Assembly: GCF_019219025.1 (NCBI RefSeq)
Contig: NZ_JAHUWN010000020.1
Coordinates: forward strand, 1-64,000
Direction of reading: 5' to 3'
Length of the DNA: 64,000 nucleotides
DNA from: Bacillus sp. sid0103
GTDB taxonomy: Bacteria > Bacillota > Bacilli > Bacillales_B > DSM-18226
In this document: in pieces, positions 45,658 to 54,282 of the stretch
Position numbering within the stretch: the first letter of the stretch is position 1
How the letters are laid out: the number at the start of each line of letters is the position of its first letter
Translations under genes and position numbers: made by a program
Notes under the pieces: model-generated
What the model saw: only the letters and a program-made list of their open reading frames with translations
What the model was told of the DNA's origin: nothing
The model's database searches: none

Positions 45658-45873
45658 CTAACAGCAGCCACCATATCCATGATGAAATGGATAGCCGCCA
45701 TATCCATGATGGAATGGATAGCCACCATATCCATGATGGAATGGATGACCACCATAACCATGATGGATTGGATGACCACCATAACCATGATGGAATGGGT
45801 AACCGCCATAACCCATGCCATAACCAGGATAACCTCCATAACCCATACCGCTTCCAAAGAAATCTCTTTCCAT
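45658..45873 (-). CDS. Gly-Tyr-His-rich repeat protein, probable spore coat component
   Basis: 71 aa. After MERDFFGSGMGYGGYPGYG it consists of five to six near-identical nine- to ten-residue units, GYGG(Y/H)P(F/I)HH, and ends GYGGCC. The DNA is likewise a tandem repeat of about 30 bp (45665-45830). Regular His pairs could bind metal, and the Tyr and terminal Cys pair could cross-link; both are inference. The ATG at 45873 follows GGAGGAG. A perfect sigma-K -10 box CATACACTA lies about 32 bp upstream, so mother-cell expression is likely. Confidence 0.65.
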   Translation of the reverse strand: MERDFFGSGMGYGGYPGYGMGYGGYPFHHGYGGHPIHHGYGGHPFHHGYGGYPFHHGYGGYPFHHGYGGCC

Positions 45874-45904
45874 TTTATATCTCCTCCTCATCTCGTTTCA
45901 AAAA

Positions 45905-45913
45905 TAGTGTATG
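45905..45913 (-). promoter_or_regulatory. sigma-K-type -10 box of the Gly-Tyr-His repeat gene
   Basis: The minus strand reads CATACACTA, identical to the -10 box in front of the gene at 11217. The -35 AC dinucleotide is not at the ideal spacing (TC at 17 bp). Confidence 0.45.
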
Positions 45914-46216
45914 TGTCCATTTTTAAAGAGGAATAGATATTTGCCTATTTGTAAGTGTCTTCTTGGCTGTTATTTTATTTGCGGTATAGTCATAAGTCCT
46001 CATTGTTCTGGTGTTAACAAGACAATTAGCATCAGGCACCGATTTACTGTCTTCTTGTTAAACTCCCAGTTAGTTAAAGAAGAATTATTATAAAAAGAGA
46101 AGCACATTTTTCGAGCGTAAGTCCTTATTTGCGATAACTGAGGAACTGTATCTTTTAATTAAACAAATATGGCAGATGTTCATATAATGACAGAAATGGT
46201 GTAAGAGGTGGGGAAA
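45914..46216. other. intergenic region, nothing recognised
   Basis: Divergent spacer between the Gly-Tyr-His repeat gene and the GNAT gene. The open frame starting at 45911 has no ribosome binding site. No plus-strand promoter could be fixed. Confidence 0.3.
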
Positions 46217-46678
46217 TTGAAATTTAAGATAATACCATCAAAGCATGCGGAAGCATACGAATTGTTAAAGATTCAAAAAGAAGCGTTTCATTCAGATTTA
46301 ATCAAATATAAGGATTATCATACAAGTCCTGCAACTGAATCATTGGATTACTTTTTTTTTAGAATGCAAAATTCTTTGCACTATTCTATTTACGTTGATG
46401 GCAGGATTGCAGGAGGAATCTGTCTTGTAAAGCAAACAAAAGATCATAATTATTTGTATCGAATTTTCCTTGGTTCTGAATTTCAAAATAAAGGATTGGG
46501 ATCAAAAATTTTACAGGAGTTGGAAAGGCAATTCCCTAAAGTTAAAAAGTGGTCACTTGATACCCCTAAGGAAAACCGTAGAAATCGCCATTTTTATGAA
46601 AAATTTGGCTATAAAAAAACAGGGGAGCAACAAGTTAACGAATACTTAACTCTTATTAATTATGAAAAGATTCTTTAA
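46217..46678 (+). CDS. GNAT family N-acetyltransferase
   Basis: 153 aa. KFKIIPSKHAEAYELLKIQK opens the GNAT fold. The acetyl-CoA loop is IFLGSEFQNKGLGSKILQEL, and NRHFYEKFGYKKTGEQQ follows. The start is taken as the TTG at 46217, six nt after GAGGTG; a GTG at 46208 is inside the ribosome binding site. Substrate unknown, monocistronic. Confidence 0.7.
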   Translation: MKFKIIPSKHAEAYELLKIQKEAFHSDLIKYKDYHTSPATESLDYFFFRMQNSLHYSIYVDGRIAGGICLVKQTKDHNYLYRIFLGSEFQNKGLGSKILQELERQFPKVKKWSLDTPKENRRNRHFYEKFGYKKTGEQQVNEYLTLINYEKIL

Positions 46679-47047
46679 CCTTTTTTACGGTTGCTTTTAT
46701 AAAGATTGATATTCTCAAAAATAAAGACTCTTTTCGTAAAAGTTCATAATAAATCACGAAACCATCCTTAGAAGAAGACATTTTCTTTAAAAATGGCATC
46801 AAGAAGAGGGTTCATTTTAACTTCATTTAATTCAATTAATCATTTCCTAAAATAATTAGCTTCCCCACTTAAATGATCACCTAACAAGGGAAAATTATTT
46901 GCCCCAGGCAATTTACATGTGAGAATTAATCCTAGTACCTCTCGTTTAAATGCGAAAATAAGTCTCGTTTCGTCGTGCAATTCCTACAGGTGCCTTAACT
47001 TAAGTCTTTTTAATAAGATTGGAACAAAGACAGGCCATTTGCTTAGG
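46679..47047. other. intergenic region, nothing recognised
   Basis: AT-rich with no open frame or hairpin of note. It ends at the sigma-K-like box of the CotB-like gene. Confidence 0.3.
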
Positions 47048-47075
47048 ACAAGTTTCTCCCGTTATACATATGATG
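47048..47075 (+). promoter_or_regulatory. sigma-K-like promoter of second CotB-like gene
   Basis: GGAC (AC at 47048), a 17-bp spacer, CATATGATG (47067-47075). Its flanks GGACAA, CTCCC and GATGCAGTG are shared with the promoter at 22945. Confidence 0.55.
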
Positions 47076-47112
47076 CAGTGTAATTAAATAACTCAAAGGG
47101 GAGATTTTTTAT

Positions 47113-47532
47113 ATGAGTGATGACCTCATGAAATATTTTAAAGATACAGTAATCAAGGTTAATCGAGACGGATCGGAATCCAAAATTGGGAAGTTATTGG
47201 ATGAAGGGCATGATTATATCGCCGTTCTTACAGAAGAGGATGGAGTCGTTTATTACAAAACTCATCACATTAAAAGTTTTACAGAAAATATGAAGGGGAA
47301 GTGGGATTTCGACGTTGAAATTCCTGAGAATTTTAAAAAAGCTGAGAAATTCAAAGACCTACTTAAATCATTGAAATATCATTGGGTAAAAATTAATCGT
47401 GGCAGTTCTGAAGTGGTTAAGGGAGTACTCTGTGAGGTAAAAGATGATTTTGTTCATTTGGTCGCCAATGAGGAACTCGTTCGCATTCCCATCTTCCACG
47501 TTAATAATGTTAGTTATAGGAGTAAAAATTAA
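47113..47532 (+). CDS. CotB-like spore coat protein (short form), second copy
   Basis: 139 aa, clearly paralogous to the protein at 23016: FKDTVIKVNRDGSESKIGKL, EDGVVYYKTHHIKSFTENMK, then HWVKINRGSSEVVKGVL and ELVRIPIFHVNNVSY. The RGGPE motif is altered to RDGSE and RGSSE, so this copy has diverged at the loop that is conserved in CotB. Ribosome binding site AAAGGGGAG. The shared promoter block suggests that both copies come on together late in sporulation. Confidence 0.72.
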   Translation: MSDDLMKYFKDTVIKVNRDGSESKIGKLLDEGHDYIAVLTEEDGVVYYKTHHIKSFTENMKGKWDFDVEIPENFKKAEKFKDLLKSLKYHWVKINRGSSEVVKGVLCEVKDDFVHLVANEELVRIPIFHVNNVSYRSKN

Positions 47533-48034
47533 AAAGGCTGAATCCGAAGACCATTAGTCACGAGGACATGTGTCACGTCAAAAATCAAACGATTAGAGTG
47601 AAAATAAAAATCAACCTACAGGTAGCCCTAAGGGAACTTCGCAAAAAACATCTTTATAAGATGATGTATCAGTTCTGTTATCCACATTGGAAAGGATTCT
47701 ACGAAATCTTTCTAATACCTTCCAAGATTAAGTTTTTAAAGTTCTCACGCATAGTGGTTCACAGGGTAGTTGAAAATGAAGGACACTGTCAACAAAAACG
47801 CATGATAGTGTCCACTCATTAAATACGTTTACATTTAACCTCATTCCTCTCCTTTGAATTTTCATTTTATACCCCTTTATTTCTATACTTCGTTACTAAA
47901 TGCCTTCTTCCGCTAACCTGCCCGTTACTTCTATAATCCAATTTTGGTTCTGAAATGTCTATCATCAGTTGTTTCTGTATAAAAATTTGCTCTTTGTTGT
48001 TGTCCATCCGTCAAAAGAAGATGGCTAGTTGGTA
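47533..48034. other. intergenic region without supported gene
   Basis: An 84-codon open frame (47568-47822) exists but has no ribosome binding site and no protein-like pattern. One hairpin GGACACT / AGTGTCC lies at about 47781-47814 without a T-run. No terminator for the ger operon is evident. Confidence 0.35.
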
Positions 48035-49189
48035 TCATTTCCCATTTTTAAGAAGCGTATTAATCCCGGCATTGATTTTACTTATGCTTTTTAATGGTGC
48101 TATTTCTATATGAATATTGTTTTTATTTAATATAGGGAATTTCCCTCTGCTTTGAAATGACTTCCAATCATCATGCATAAATCGGTATATATAATCCTCA
48201 AATTGATAAATATCTCCACCAATATTTTGACCTTTTTCATATGCTGTAAATACTTCGTTTCTTAATTTTTCTTTAATTTGTCTCTTAATTTTAGGGGAGA
48301 TAATCTCTTTGCTTGATTCTCTGACAATGGCAGAGATTTTTATATCTAAACCAATTTGTATCCCATTTTCGTCTTTATTCACCATTCTTTTGACCTTTGG
48401 GTTCAATAGTTCGATTTGAACAAATTCCTCTTCCCCTCCACGAACAATGAGAGGTGATCGGACTGATTTGTTATTCACACGAATAAAACCCTCAAGATCT
48501 TTTTCTTTTAAATGCCCCTTCAGTATTGCCCCTTTCATGAGATAGGCACCATTTATAATGGTTACAGGCAATTTCTCTTGATCCTTCTTCATGATTTCAT
48601 CGTTCGTCGATATACTTGGCACTAGGATCGTTTTTGTTTTCTCATTATATTTATAAATTAGTTCCTGCAGTGATAAAGCTGGAACGGAGGAATCTTGTTG
48701 TTGCATGTATTCTGGCTGAACAATTCTTGCGTTTGAGTAGGCATAATAAAACGGAACCTTTGTGGTGAAAATCTTCTCAATCGGTTCCTCTGTACCGTAA
48801 ACCCATCCTGTTAGACGTATATTGAAATTCGTATCTAACGCCTCTACTGTTTTGCTTAATCTTTTTTCTAAGACTGACTTTCCAAAAACAAACACACTTA
48901 ACTGGTCGTAATTGACGGGAATTTGAATACCATGATAGATTTTATTCATCGCATCTTCCAGAGTTTTACCTTTTCCTTCTCCAATCCAGACCGGGCTAGG
49001 TTCAGCACTTTTCCCCTGATCCGATTTCGCTACATTTGAAAAATCTAAGAACTGGAGCATGACGTGATATTCATCATTCTGATAGTCAATTCCAATTCCT
49101 ACTGCATAGGCTTGGAATTGAATTTCATTAATTTTCGTACATCCTGTTAAAACAAAAAATAGTAGGACAATGTATAAAAATTTCCTCAT
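48035..49189 (-). CDS. germinant receptor C subunit, Ger(x)C lipoprotein
   Basis: 384 aa lipoprotein with signal peptide and lipobox LTGC (Cys 17). The Ger(x)C pattern is VGIGIDYQNDEYHVMLQFLD near the start, YDQLSVFVFGKSVLEK, and GAYLMKGAILKGHLKEKDL about the middle. A C-terminal domain ends HIEIAPLKSI. It sits on the outer face of the spore inner membrane and is essential in germinant receptors. Last gene of the B-A-C operon; its ATG abuts the A subunit stop codon. Confidence 0.9.
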   Translation of the reverse strand: MRKFLYIVLLFFVLTGCTKINEIQFQAYAVGIGIDYQNDEYHVMLQFLDFSNVAKSDQGKSAEPSPVWIGEGKGKTLEDAMNKIYHGIQIPVNYDQLSVFVFGKSVLEKRLSKTVEALDTNFNIRLTGWVYGTEEPIEKIFTTKVPFYYAYSNARIVQPEYMQQQDSSVPALSLQELIYKYNEKTKTILVPSISTNDEIMKKDQEKLPVTIINGAYLMKGAILKGHLKEKDLEGFIRVNNKSVRSPLIVRGGEEEFVQIELLNPKVKRMVNKDENGIQIGLDIKISAIVRESSKEIISPKIKRQIKEKLRNEVFTAYEKGQNIGGDIYQFEDYIYRFMHDDWKSFQSRGKFPILNKNNIHIEIAPLKSISKINAGINTLLKNGK

Positions 49190-50590
49190 CTATTCACCTG
49201 ATCTTGTGCCATCTTTAATTTGTAAAGATGCCTTCCGTTTTTTCATGAATGAAAAAGGAATGCGGAAAAAAGCGAACATAATATCCTTCCCATTTGGAGA
49301 AGAGATATCTGCTAAAATAGGAACTCCAAAAGACTTCAACCTTGTTAAGTAAAGAAAAACGAATAACAGACTGGTGAAAAATCCATAAATCCCCATGAAG
49401 TAGCAAAAAAGTAAAACAAACACTCTGATAAAAAAAATATTCCCTGATAAAGACTGATTGACAAGAGTAAAGCTGGAAATGGCGGTGACCCCAATAACAA
49501 CAAGAGTTGTCGGAGATGTAATTCCTCCGCGTATGGCTGCATCACCTATGATCAAACCACCAAGAACGGCAACGGTTTGTCCGATTCCCTTCGGCAAGCG
49601 TGCTCCACCTTCTTTAAATAGCTCAAACATGATAAGCATAACTAGAATTTCTAATAATGGTGAAAATGGCAGCCCTAGTCTTGAAACCGCAATCGTTGCA
49701 ATAAGAGGAAGGGGTAATTGCCCAACATTATGTGTGATTAGCGCCGCATAAAAGCCTGGCAAAAAAGTCGTCGTACAGAGACCTATAATTCGCAATGTTC
49801 TTTCCAATGAGGCAAAATAAAAACTCGTGTTTTCATCTTCAGGAGTCTTAAAAAGAAAAGGAAGATCAATCGGTGCAATCAACGCAGTGGGAGCTCCATC
49901 CACGATAATGGCAAACCTCCCTTGATTGATGGCTTCTGAGACGAAATCAGCTCTACCGGAATAGTCTATTAGAGGAATAAGTGAGAATTTGTGTTCCATT
50001 ATCTGTTCTATCAGCATCGAGGTACTTGTCAGGATATCAACATCTATAGCAGTAAGACGTCCTTGTATATCTCTTAAAATATCTTCATTGATAATATCCT
50101 TTATATAAAGAAGAGAAATCATTGTATTCGTTCTTTTGCCGATTGTGTAATCTTCTACTACTAAAGATTTCGTCCGTAACCTTTTGCGGATTAATCCAAG
50201 ATTCGTCGTGATATCCTCGACAAATCCATCCTTCGGGCCGCGAATCGAAACTTCTGCCACAGACTCATCAGGCTGTCTTGCGGGAGATTTACTGATATCA
50301 TAAAAAAACAGCTTCTCTCCAGCAGGTATGACCATTAGCTTCCCCGAGAAAATAACCTTCTCTATTTTTTCAGCATCGATATCCTTTTTGCTGATAACCT
50401 CCATCTTTAAAGATTGATATATGGAGCTGGAAGTTTCAACAGAGGGCAATATGAACGAGGGAATCAGACTAGTATCTGTTATGGTCTTACAATACACAAA
50501 GATTGAAGTATGCTCCTCTTTTATTTCGATATCAGACGAATGGTTGAAAAGTCGCTGCAAGTTTTCAATAGAGAGAAGATGTCCGTTCAT
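49190..50590 (-). CDS. germinant receptor A subunit (GerA family)
   Basis: 466 aa. The soluble N-terminal domain (about 1-240) contains SVAEVSIRGPKDGFVEDITT and LGLIRKRLRTKSLVVEDYTI, the GerA hallmark. Four to five membrane segments follow, with PEDENTSFYFASLERTLRII and the ARLPKGIGQTVAVLGGLIIG signature. It takes part in nutrient germinant recognition and ion release. Its ATG lies 1 nt after the GerB stop, with GGAGG inside the end of the B gene. Confidence 0.92.
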   Translation of the reverse strand: MNGHLLSIENLQRLFNHSSDIEIKEEHTSIFVYCKTITDTSLIPSFILPSVETSSSIYQSLKMEVISKKDIDAEKIEKVIFSGKLMVIPAGEKLFFYDISKSPARQPDESVAEVSIRGPKDGFVEDITTNLGLIRKRLRTKSLVVEDYTIGKRTNTMISLLYIKDIINEDILRDIQGRLTAIDVDILTSTSMLIEQIMEHKFSLIPLIDYSGRADFVSEAINQGRFAIIVDGAPTALIAPIDLPFLFKTPEDENTSFYFASLERTLRIIGLCTTTFLPGFYAALITHNVGQLPLPLIATIAVSRLGLPFSPLLEILVMLIMFELFKEGGARLPKGIGQTVAVLGGLIIGDAAIRGGITSPTTLVVIGVTAISSFTLVNQSLSGNIFFIRVFVLLFCYFMGIYGFFTSLLFVFLYLTRLKSFGVPILADISSPNGKDIMFAFFRIPFSFMKKRKASLQIKDGTRSGE

Positions 50591-50591
50591 G

Positions 50592-51674
50592 TTAAATCTT
50601 GCCTCCTGTCCACTTCTGTTTATTCTTCACAATGTATAACGCCAAGATTAAGATTTGTATGGTTAATAAAATGAACGACAGAGGTCTGAAATATCCATAG
50701 ATAATGGTAGAGAATGGGCTTTGATCAAATGGATAGATACATGCGATAAAAAGGAAAGCATATAGGATCCTTACTACTTTTACATTCGCCATTCCTTTGG
50801 TAAGAATTCGGCATGCGATGAATACAAATAAACTGATTCTAATCACTCCACCTGAAAGCCACTGAAAAATCGCAAAAAAATCCGCATGGGAAAAATATCT
50901 TCCAATGGAAATTAAGCGCCACTCTTCATATGCGGGATATCGATACTCCGAAGCCTGCTCAGGTCCAAACTCGACAATCGCTCCGATTGTAGGTCCTAGC
51001 ATTAACCCTATGATAACCAATCCAACAACGAATAATTGCTTTCTTGAAACAGCCTTTTGTAATACAGGAGTTAAAAATATGACGATAAATAACTCTAAAA
51101 TTGGCAAAGAAGTATAGATAAGCCCCTTAGTCATTGGTAAATAGCCATCCGTAAACAATGGGAATAAAAGTTCAAAATGCTTTTTCTTCATATTTGCAAA
51201 CGAAATAAAAAAGCCTAAGAAAAGGACTATAGGACAAAGAATACTGCTTAAGAGTCCAATCGAAAACAAACCAGACTCGGTACATAGCAAACAAAATAAA
51301 AGCAGCACAACCGCCAGTGTAAAACTGTTAAACCCTTGCATGTAGCTCAATTGTGACCAATAAATGATATCCTTTGCCGTCACAAAAGCATCAATCAGCA
51401 TATATATGGCTAAGGGTAGAAGAAGGAGGTAATAACTAAGCGGGCTCCCATGATCCTTCAAAAGCTGAATGATGGATCTCTTGTTTACTATGACAACAAT
51501 CTTATAAAGAACAAAAATCCATAAAGGTAGAATGATGAGCGTTACTAGGATACTAATCCAAGAATCTCTTTTTGCTGTCGTTAACAGGAAAGGAATAATC
51601 TCAACATGGGCAAACAAGCCCACAGAAAGCAAAATGATGTACACGATGGAAATAAATCTTAACTTATTCTGCAT
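50592..51674 (-). CDS. germinant receptor B subunit (endospore germination permease)
   Basis: 360 aa with ten transmembrane segments in the APC-superfamily spore permease family. Typical positions include ITTAKRDSWISILVTL near the start, AKDIIYWSQLSYMQGF, and LPILELFIVIFLTPVLQK. It is the likely ligand-binding subunit. First gene of the operon, unlike the usual A-B-C order, with a sigma-G-type promoter 45 bp upstream. Confidence 0.88.
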   Translation of the reverse strand: MQNKLRFISIVYIILLSVGLFAHVEIIPFLLTTAKRDSWISILVTLIILPLWIFVLYKIVVIVNKRSIIQLLKDHGSPLSYYLLLLPLAIYMLIDAFVTAKDIIYWSQLSYMQGFNSFTLAVVLLLFCLLCTESGLFSIGLLSSILCPIVLFLGFFISFANMKKKHFELLFPLFTDGYLPMTKGLIYTSLPILELFIVIFLTPVLQKAVSRKQLFVVGLVIIGLMLGPTIGAIVEFGPEQASEYRYPAYEEWRLISIGRYFSHADFFAIFQWLSGGVIRISLFVFIACRILTKGMANVKVVRILYAFLFIACIYPFDQSPFSTIIYGYFRPLSFILLTIQILILALYIVKNKQKWTGGKI

Positions 51675-51718
51675 TTTTTTTGTCCTTTTTTCCTATTATT
51701 CATCTTATTTCCTAAACT

Positions 51719-51746
51719 TATTATGAAATATTTAACTATTTCATTC
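51719..51746 (-). promoter_or_regulatory. sigma-G promoter of the B-A-C germination operon
   Basis: On the minus strand GAATG (51742-51746), a 16-bp spacer and CATAATA (51719-51725). Both boxes fit the forespore sigma-G consensus (gHATR, CATnHTA). The spacing to the GerB start codon is about 45 bp. Confidence 0.65.
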
Positions 51747-51974
51747 TGAACATGATTCTAGAATGCCATTGCTTCCATGGATGTATGTATTAAATTCAAA
51801 TTAGGAACTTTAATTAAAGCCCTCGTTCGTAATATAAGGTTAGCCAGATTTTTCTGTTTAACCTATTTCTAAATGGTCATATGATTACGGTAGTCAGGGT
51901 AGAACGTCGCCCCCTTTGGACTTGATTCCTTTAGCTAAACTGTTCACCCCCTACTTTAATAAACATGTTTCAGG

Positions 51975-52087
51975 GGTTAGTCGAAAAAGAAAAAGGGGCT
52001 ACCGCAGCAACCCAATTTTTCAAAGAAAGCCCCCTTTACTCTAAGTGAAATTCGCTCAATCCTCGGGATATACCGAGTGTTTTTTTG
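51975..52087 (+). other. structured intergenic segment ending in a terminator hairpin
   Basis: An AAAGGGGCT block near 51988 can pair with AGCCCCCTTT near 52028, followed by CTCGG-GATATA-CCGAG and TGTTTTTTT (52062-52087). No gene precedes it on this strand. It may be a short untranslated RNA or a leader with attenuator for the small gene at 52130. The rest of 51747-51974 shows nothing recognised. Confidence 0.35.
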
Positions 52088-52129
52088 TAAATAATAAGAT
52101 TGTTAAACAATAAATTGAGGAGGACTTGT

Positions 52130-52288
52130 ATGCAACAGGATCAACAAGCTAAAGAGAATTTGGGTTCTATTATGAAACCAGAATTTTCAGGAACTGATGC
52201 ACAAAAAGTAAAACAAGAAATTCAAAAAGATGTAAGCGAAGGACAAGGTGCAATGACTTCACGAGAAGCAGGAGCAATGCGAGATTAA
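52130..52288 (+). CDS. small hydrophilic protein, SASP-like composition
   Basis: 52 aa, highly charged, no hydrophobic core: QQAKENLGSIMKPEFSGTDA then QKVKQEIQKDVSEGQGAM. The FSGTDAQKVKQ stretch faintly recalls the FAsETDAQQVR repeats of gamma-type spore proteins. That is weak, and no DNA-binding SASP signature is present. The ATG at 52130 follows GAGGAGG. A terminator overlaps the stop. It may be spore-associated; not proven. Confidence 0.55.
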   Translation: MQQDQQAKENLGSIMKPEFSGTDAQKVKQEIQKDVSEGQGAMTSREAGAMRD

Positions 52289-52312
52289 AAAACCACTCTG
52301 AGTGGTTTTTTA
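52287..52312 (+). terminator. rho-independent terminator
   Basis: Stem AAAAAACCACT / AGTGGTTTTTT with loop CTG, directly at the stop codon. Confidence 0.88.
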
Positions 52313-52403
52313 TTTTTCTGCTTCAAAATTAAACATTCCACTAAAATAACCTCTATTTTTAATTAATTAAAATTCTCGGTACCCCAGAATGCACCTCTCT
52401 AAC

Positions 52404-52524
52404 TTAATATCCAATCTTTTCATCACTATCCAAAAAATCATATAAATGTTTTTCTAATTCCTGTCTGATTGTTGCAGGAATCGATTCAATCCATTCCGGA
52501 ACTAGTTGATTTAATCTACTGAAC
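52404..52524 (-). pseudogene. possible gene remnant after the TcaA-like gene
   Basis: In the frame shifted relative to the TcaA-like gene, the minus strand reads RLNQLVPEWIESIPATIRQ and then a charged stretch ending in a stop at 52404. It looks like a real protein C-terminus but has no start codon or ribosome binding site. It could be a decayed gene or the old C-terminus of the upstream gene after a frameshift. Confidence 0.3.
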
Positions 52525-53983
52525 TAAGTATTTGATTCACCCGATAGTTTTCCCAGTCTTTAAATGCCTGGTTCACTTTGATGCTATTAACATCGATTTT
52601 CCGTTCGTTTGAATCAATCCAGCGAATCATGTGATTATTTTTAAAGTAGTAGCGGTTTTCTAATGGTTTAGCTGTGGTCGTAAAAATAAAAAACAGTGAA
52701 CCATCATTCCAAAAATAATATTCAGTCGTTAATCCATTTTCGTGCTTCACAATTTTCTTAATAATTCCATTCTCATTAATATACTGAGTAAAATTTCTAC
52801 TCTGCTTAATTGTTGTGTAGTCTTTTTGCACCTTATTAATTTTATTATATTCTGTCCTAATTTTTTTCACTTCAGCTTCAACGTTAATAAATGAAAGATC
52901 TTCATCAGAGGCAACCACTTCAGTAGATGGAGGTTCTTCTTCGGTAGTCACTTTGCTACTTTCTACAGGAGTATTTTCCTTCTGATAATTAAATAGCAAG
53001 CCAATATCTCTGAAATCCTCGTCTACCAATGTAGTTTCATTACTTTTTATCACATTTCCGTTGATTTCTGTTTCAGCATGGATCGTAATAGAACCATCAA
53101 ATACGACAGGTCCAAACCGATCCATTTCCCCTACCCGTTGATACGTATTCTTGCCATTTACATAAAGAAAGGCATCTTCGCGATCAGAATAAATGGAAAG
53201 ATAATTTTCGGGAAGGGTCAAATTAACTTCCATTTTCTTACCCGTAATACTCTGAGGGTCGATTACTTCTTCCTTATCTATAGTTGCGTATTTCCCTTTG
53301 TAGACTGCCTTAAGTCTGTATTCTCCGATCAGGTAAGGTCCAAACGTTTTCCCTTCACCCCGATTAATCTTTCCAACCTTTTTGTCATTGATAATAATTT
53401 CTGTTCCGTCAAAATTGGATGAAATAAACGGATAAAACGGCTTAATATAAATTTTATAATGATCGAAAAAGAGCCACTTTTTCCCTGATGGATGAATGGA
53501 TACAAATCCCATCTTTTCCAGTCCTGAAAAAGTAAGGTTTTGTGGTTGGTCTTCTATGTATGAAAGGAAAGGAAATAAGGACTTCTTAGTAATTTTCAGA
53601 TTCGGATCGGTCGTAGTTACTATCCCAGCTAGGACAGTCGTGTCTTGTTCCTGTAATGCCTTCTCAAATTTCTGAATCACTGTTTTCTTACTGGTCGGCG
53701 TGGACCCTAGATAATATCCACCAAATAAAAGCACTACAAGAATTACCCCAATCGTAAGAAATAATTTTTTTCTTCGTGAAATTTGTTTGGTTGACCTTGT
53801 ATTGTTTCCTAACTCTTCCTTTATTTCCGGAAAATTTTGCGATGTTGTTCCTCCTAAAGCAATGCCCGCCTCACTCTGATCATAGTTGTCTTGAACATTA
53901 GCAAACTGCTTTCCACAATTTGTACAAACGCGGTAATGCTTTTCCACCTTCGTTCCGCATTCCGTACAGAACTTATAACTCAT
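52511..53983 (-). CDS. TcaA/YvbJ-like zinc-ribbon membrane protein
   Basis: 490 aa. N-terminal zinc ribbon CTECG...CTNCG (6-24), one transmembrane helix at about 75-95 (FLTIGVILVVLLFGGYYLG), then a long extracellular part with repeated beta domains, as in TcaA of Staphylococcus and B. subtilis YvbJ. TcaA affects glycopeptide susceptibility in staphylococci and is thought to sense or alter the envelope; the role here is unproven. Start at the ATG at 53983; the frame runs to 54010. It resembles the operon at 6-9 kb in joining a cytoplasmic ribbon to an outside domain. Confidence 0.75.
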   Translation of the reverse strand: MSYKFCTECGTKVEKHYRVCTNCGKQFANVQDNYDQSEAGIALGGTTSQNFPEIKEELGNNTRSTKQISRRKKLFLTIGVILVVLLFGGYYLGSTPTSKKTVIQKFEKALQEQDTTVLAGIVTTTDPNLKITKKSLFPFLSYIEDQPQNLTFSGLEKMGFVSIHPSGKKWLFFDHYKIYIKPFYPFISSNFDGTEIIINDKKVGKINRGEGKTFGPYLIGEYRLKAVYKGKYATIDKEEVIDPQSITGKKMEVNLTLPENYLSIYSDREDAFLYVNGKNTYQRVGEMDRFGPVVFDGSITIHAETEINGNVIKSNETTLVDEDFRDIGLLFNYQKENTPVESSKVTTEEEPPSTEVVASDEDLSFINVEAEVKKIRTEYNKINKVQKDYTTIKQSRNFTQYINENGIIKKIVKHENGLTTEYYFWNDGSLFFIFTTTAKPLENRYYFKNNHMIRWIDSNERKIDVNSIKVNQAFKDWENYRVNQILSSVD

Positions 53984-54282
53984 TAACCTATTACCCCCCC
54001 AATAAACCAATCTGCAATAGTATTAAGCCTTGTAAAATTAGGTATATAAATTCATTTTATTGCTCGATGTCGGGTCTAATGACACATTGCCACCCTTATT
54101 ACCTTTTACTCTTATTAGACCCTATTTATGGAAAAACGACAACATCTAGGTGCCTGACACCCAATTTGACACGAAATTGTAATAAAAAATGGTATTTGTC
54201 GAATATTTTTCCAAAATTATTGAAGGAGTATGTCGAAAAAAAGAGAATGAAGTTAAGGAGGTTAAATAAAGGAGGAGAAAAG

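Noticed and set aside
45642..45936. Met/Val/His-rich frames on both strands at the Gly-Tyr-His gene
   Set aside because: Shadow frames of the 30-bp coding repeat; only the frame with GGAGGAG is kept.
47568..47822. 84-codon plus-strand frame
   Set aside because: No ribosome binding site and no conserved pattern; codon use unlike neighbouring genes.
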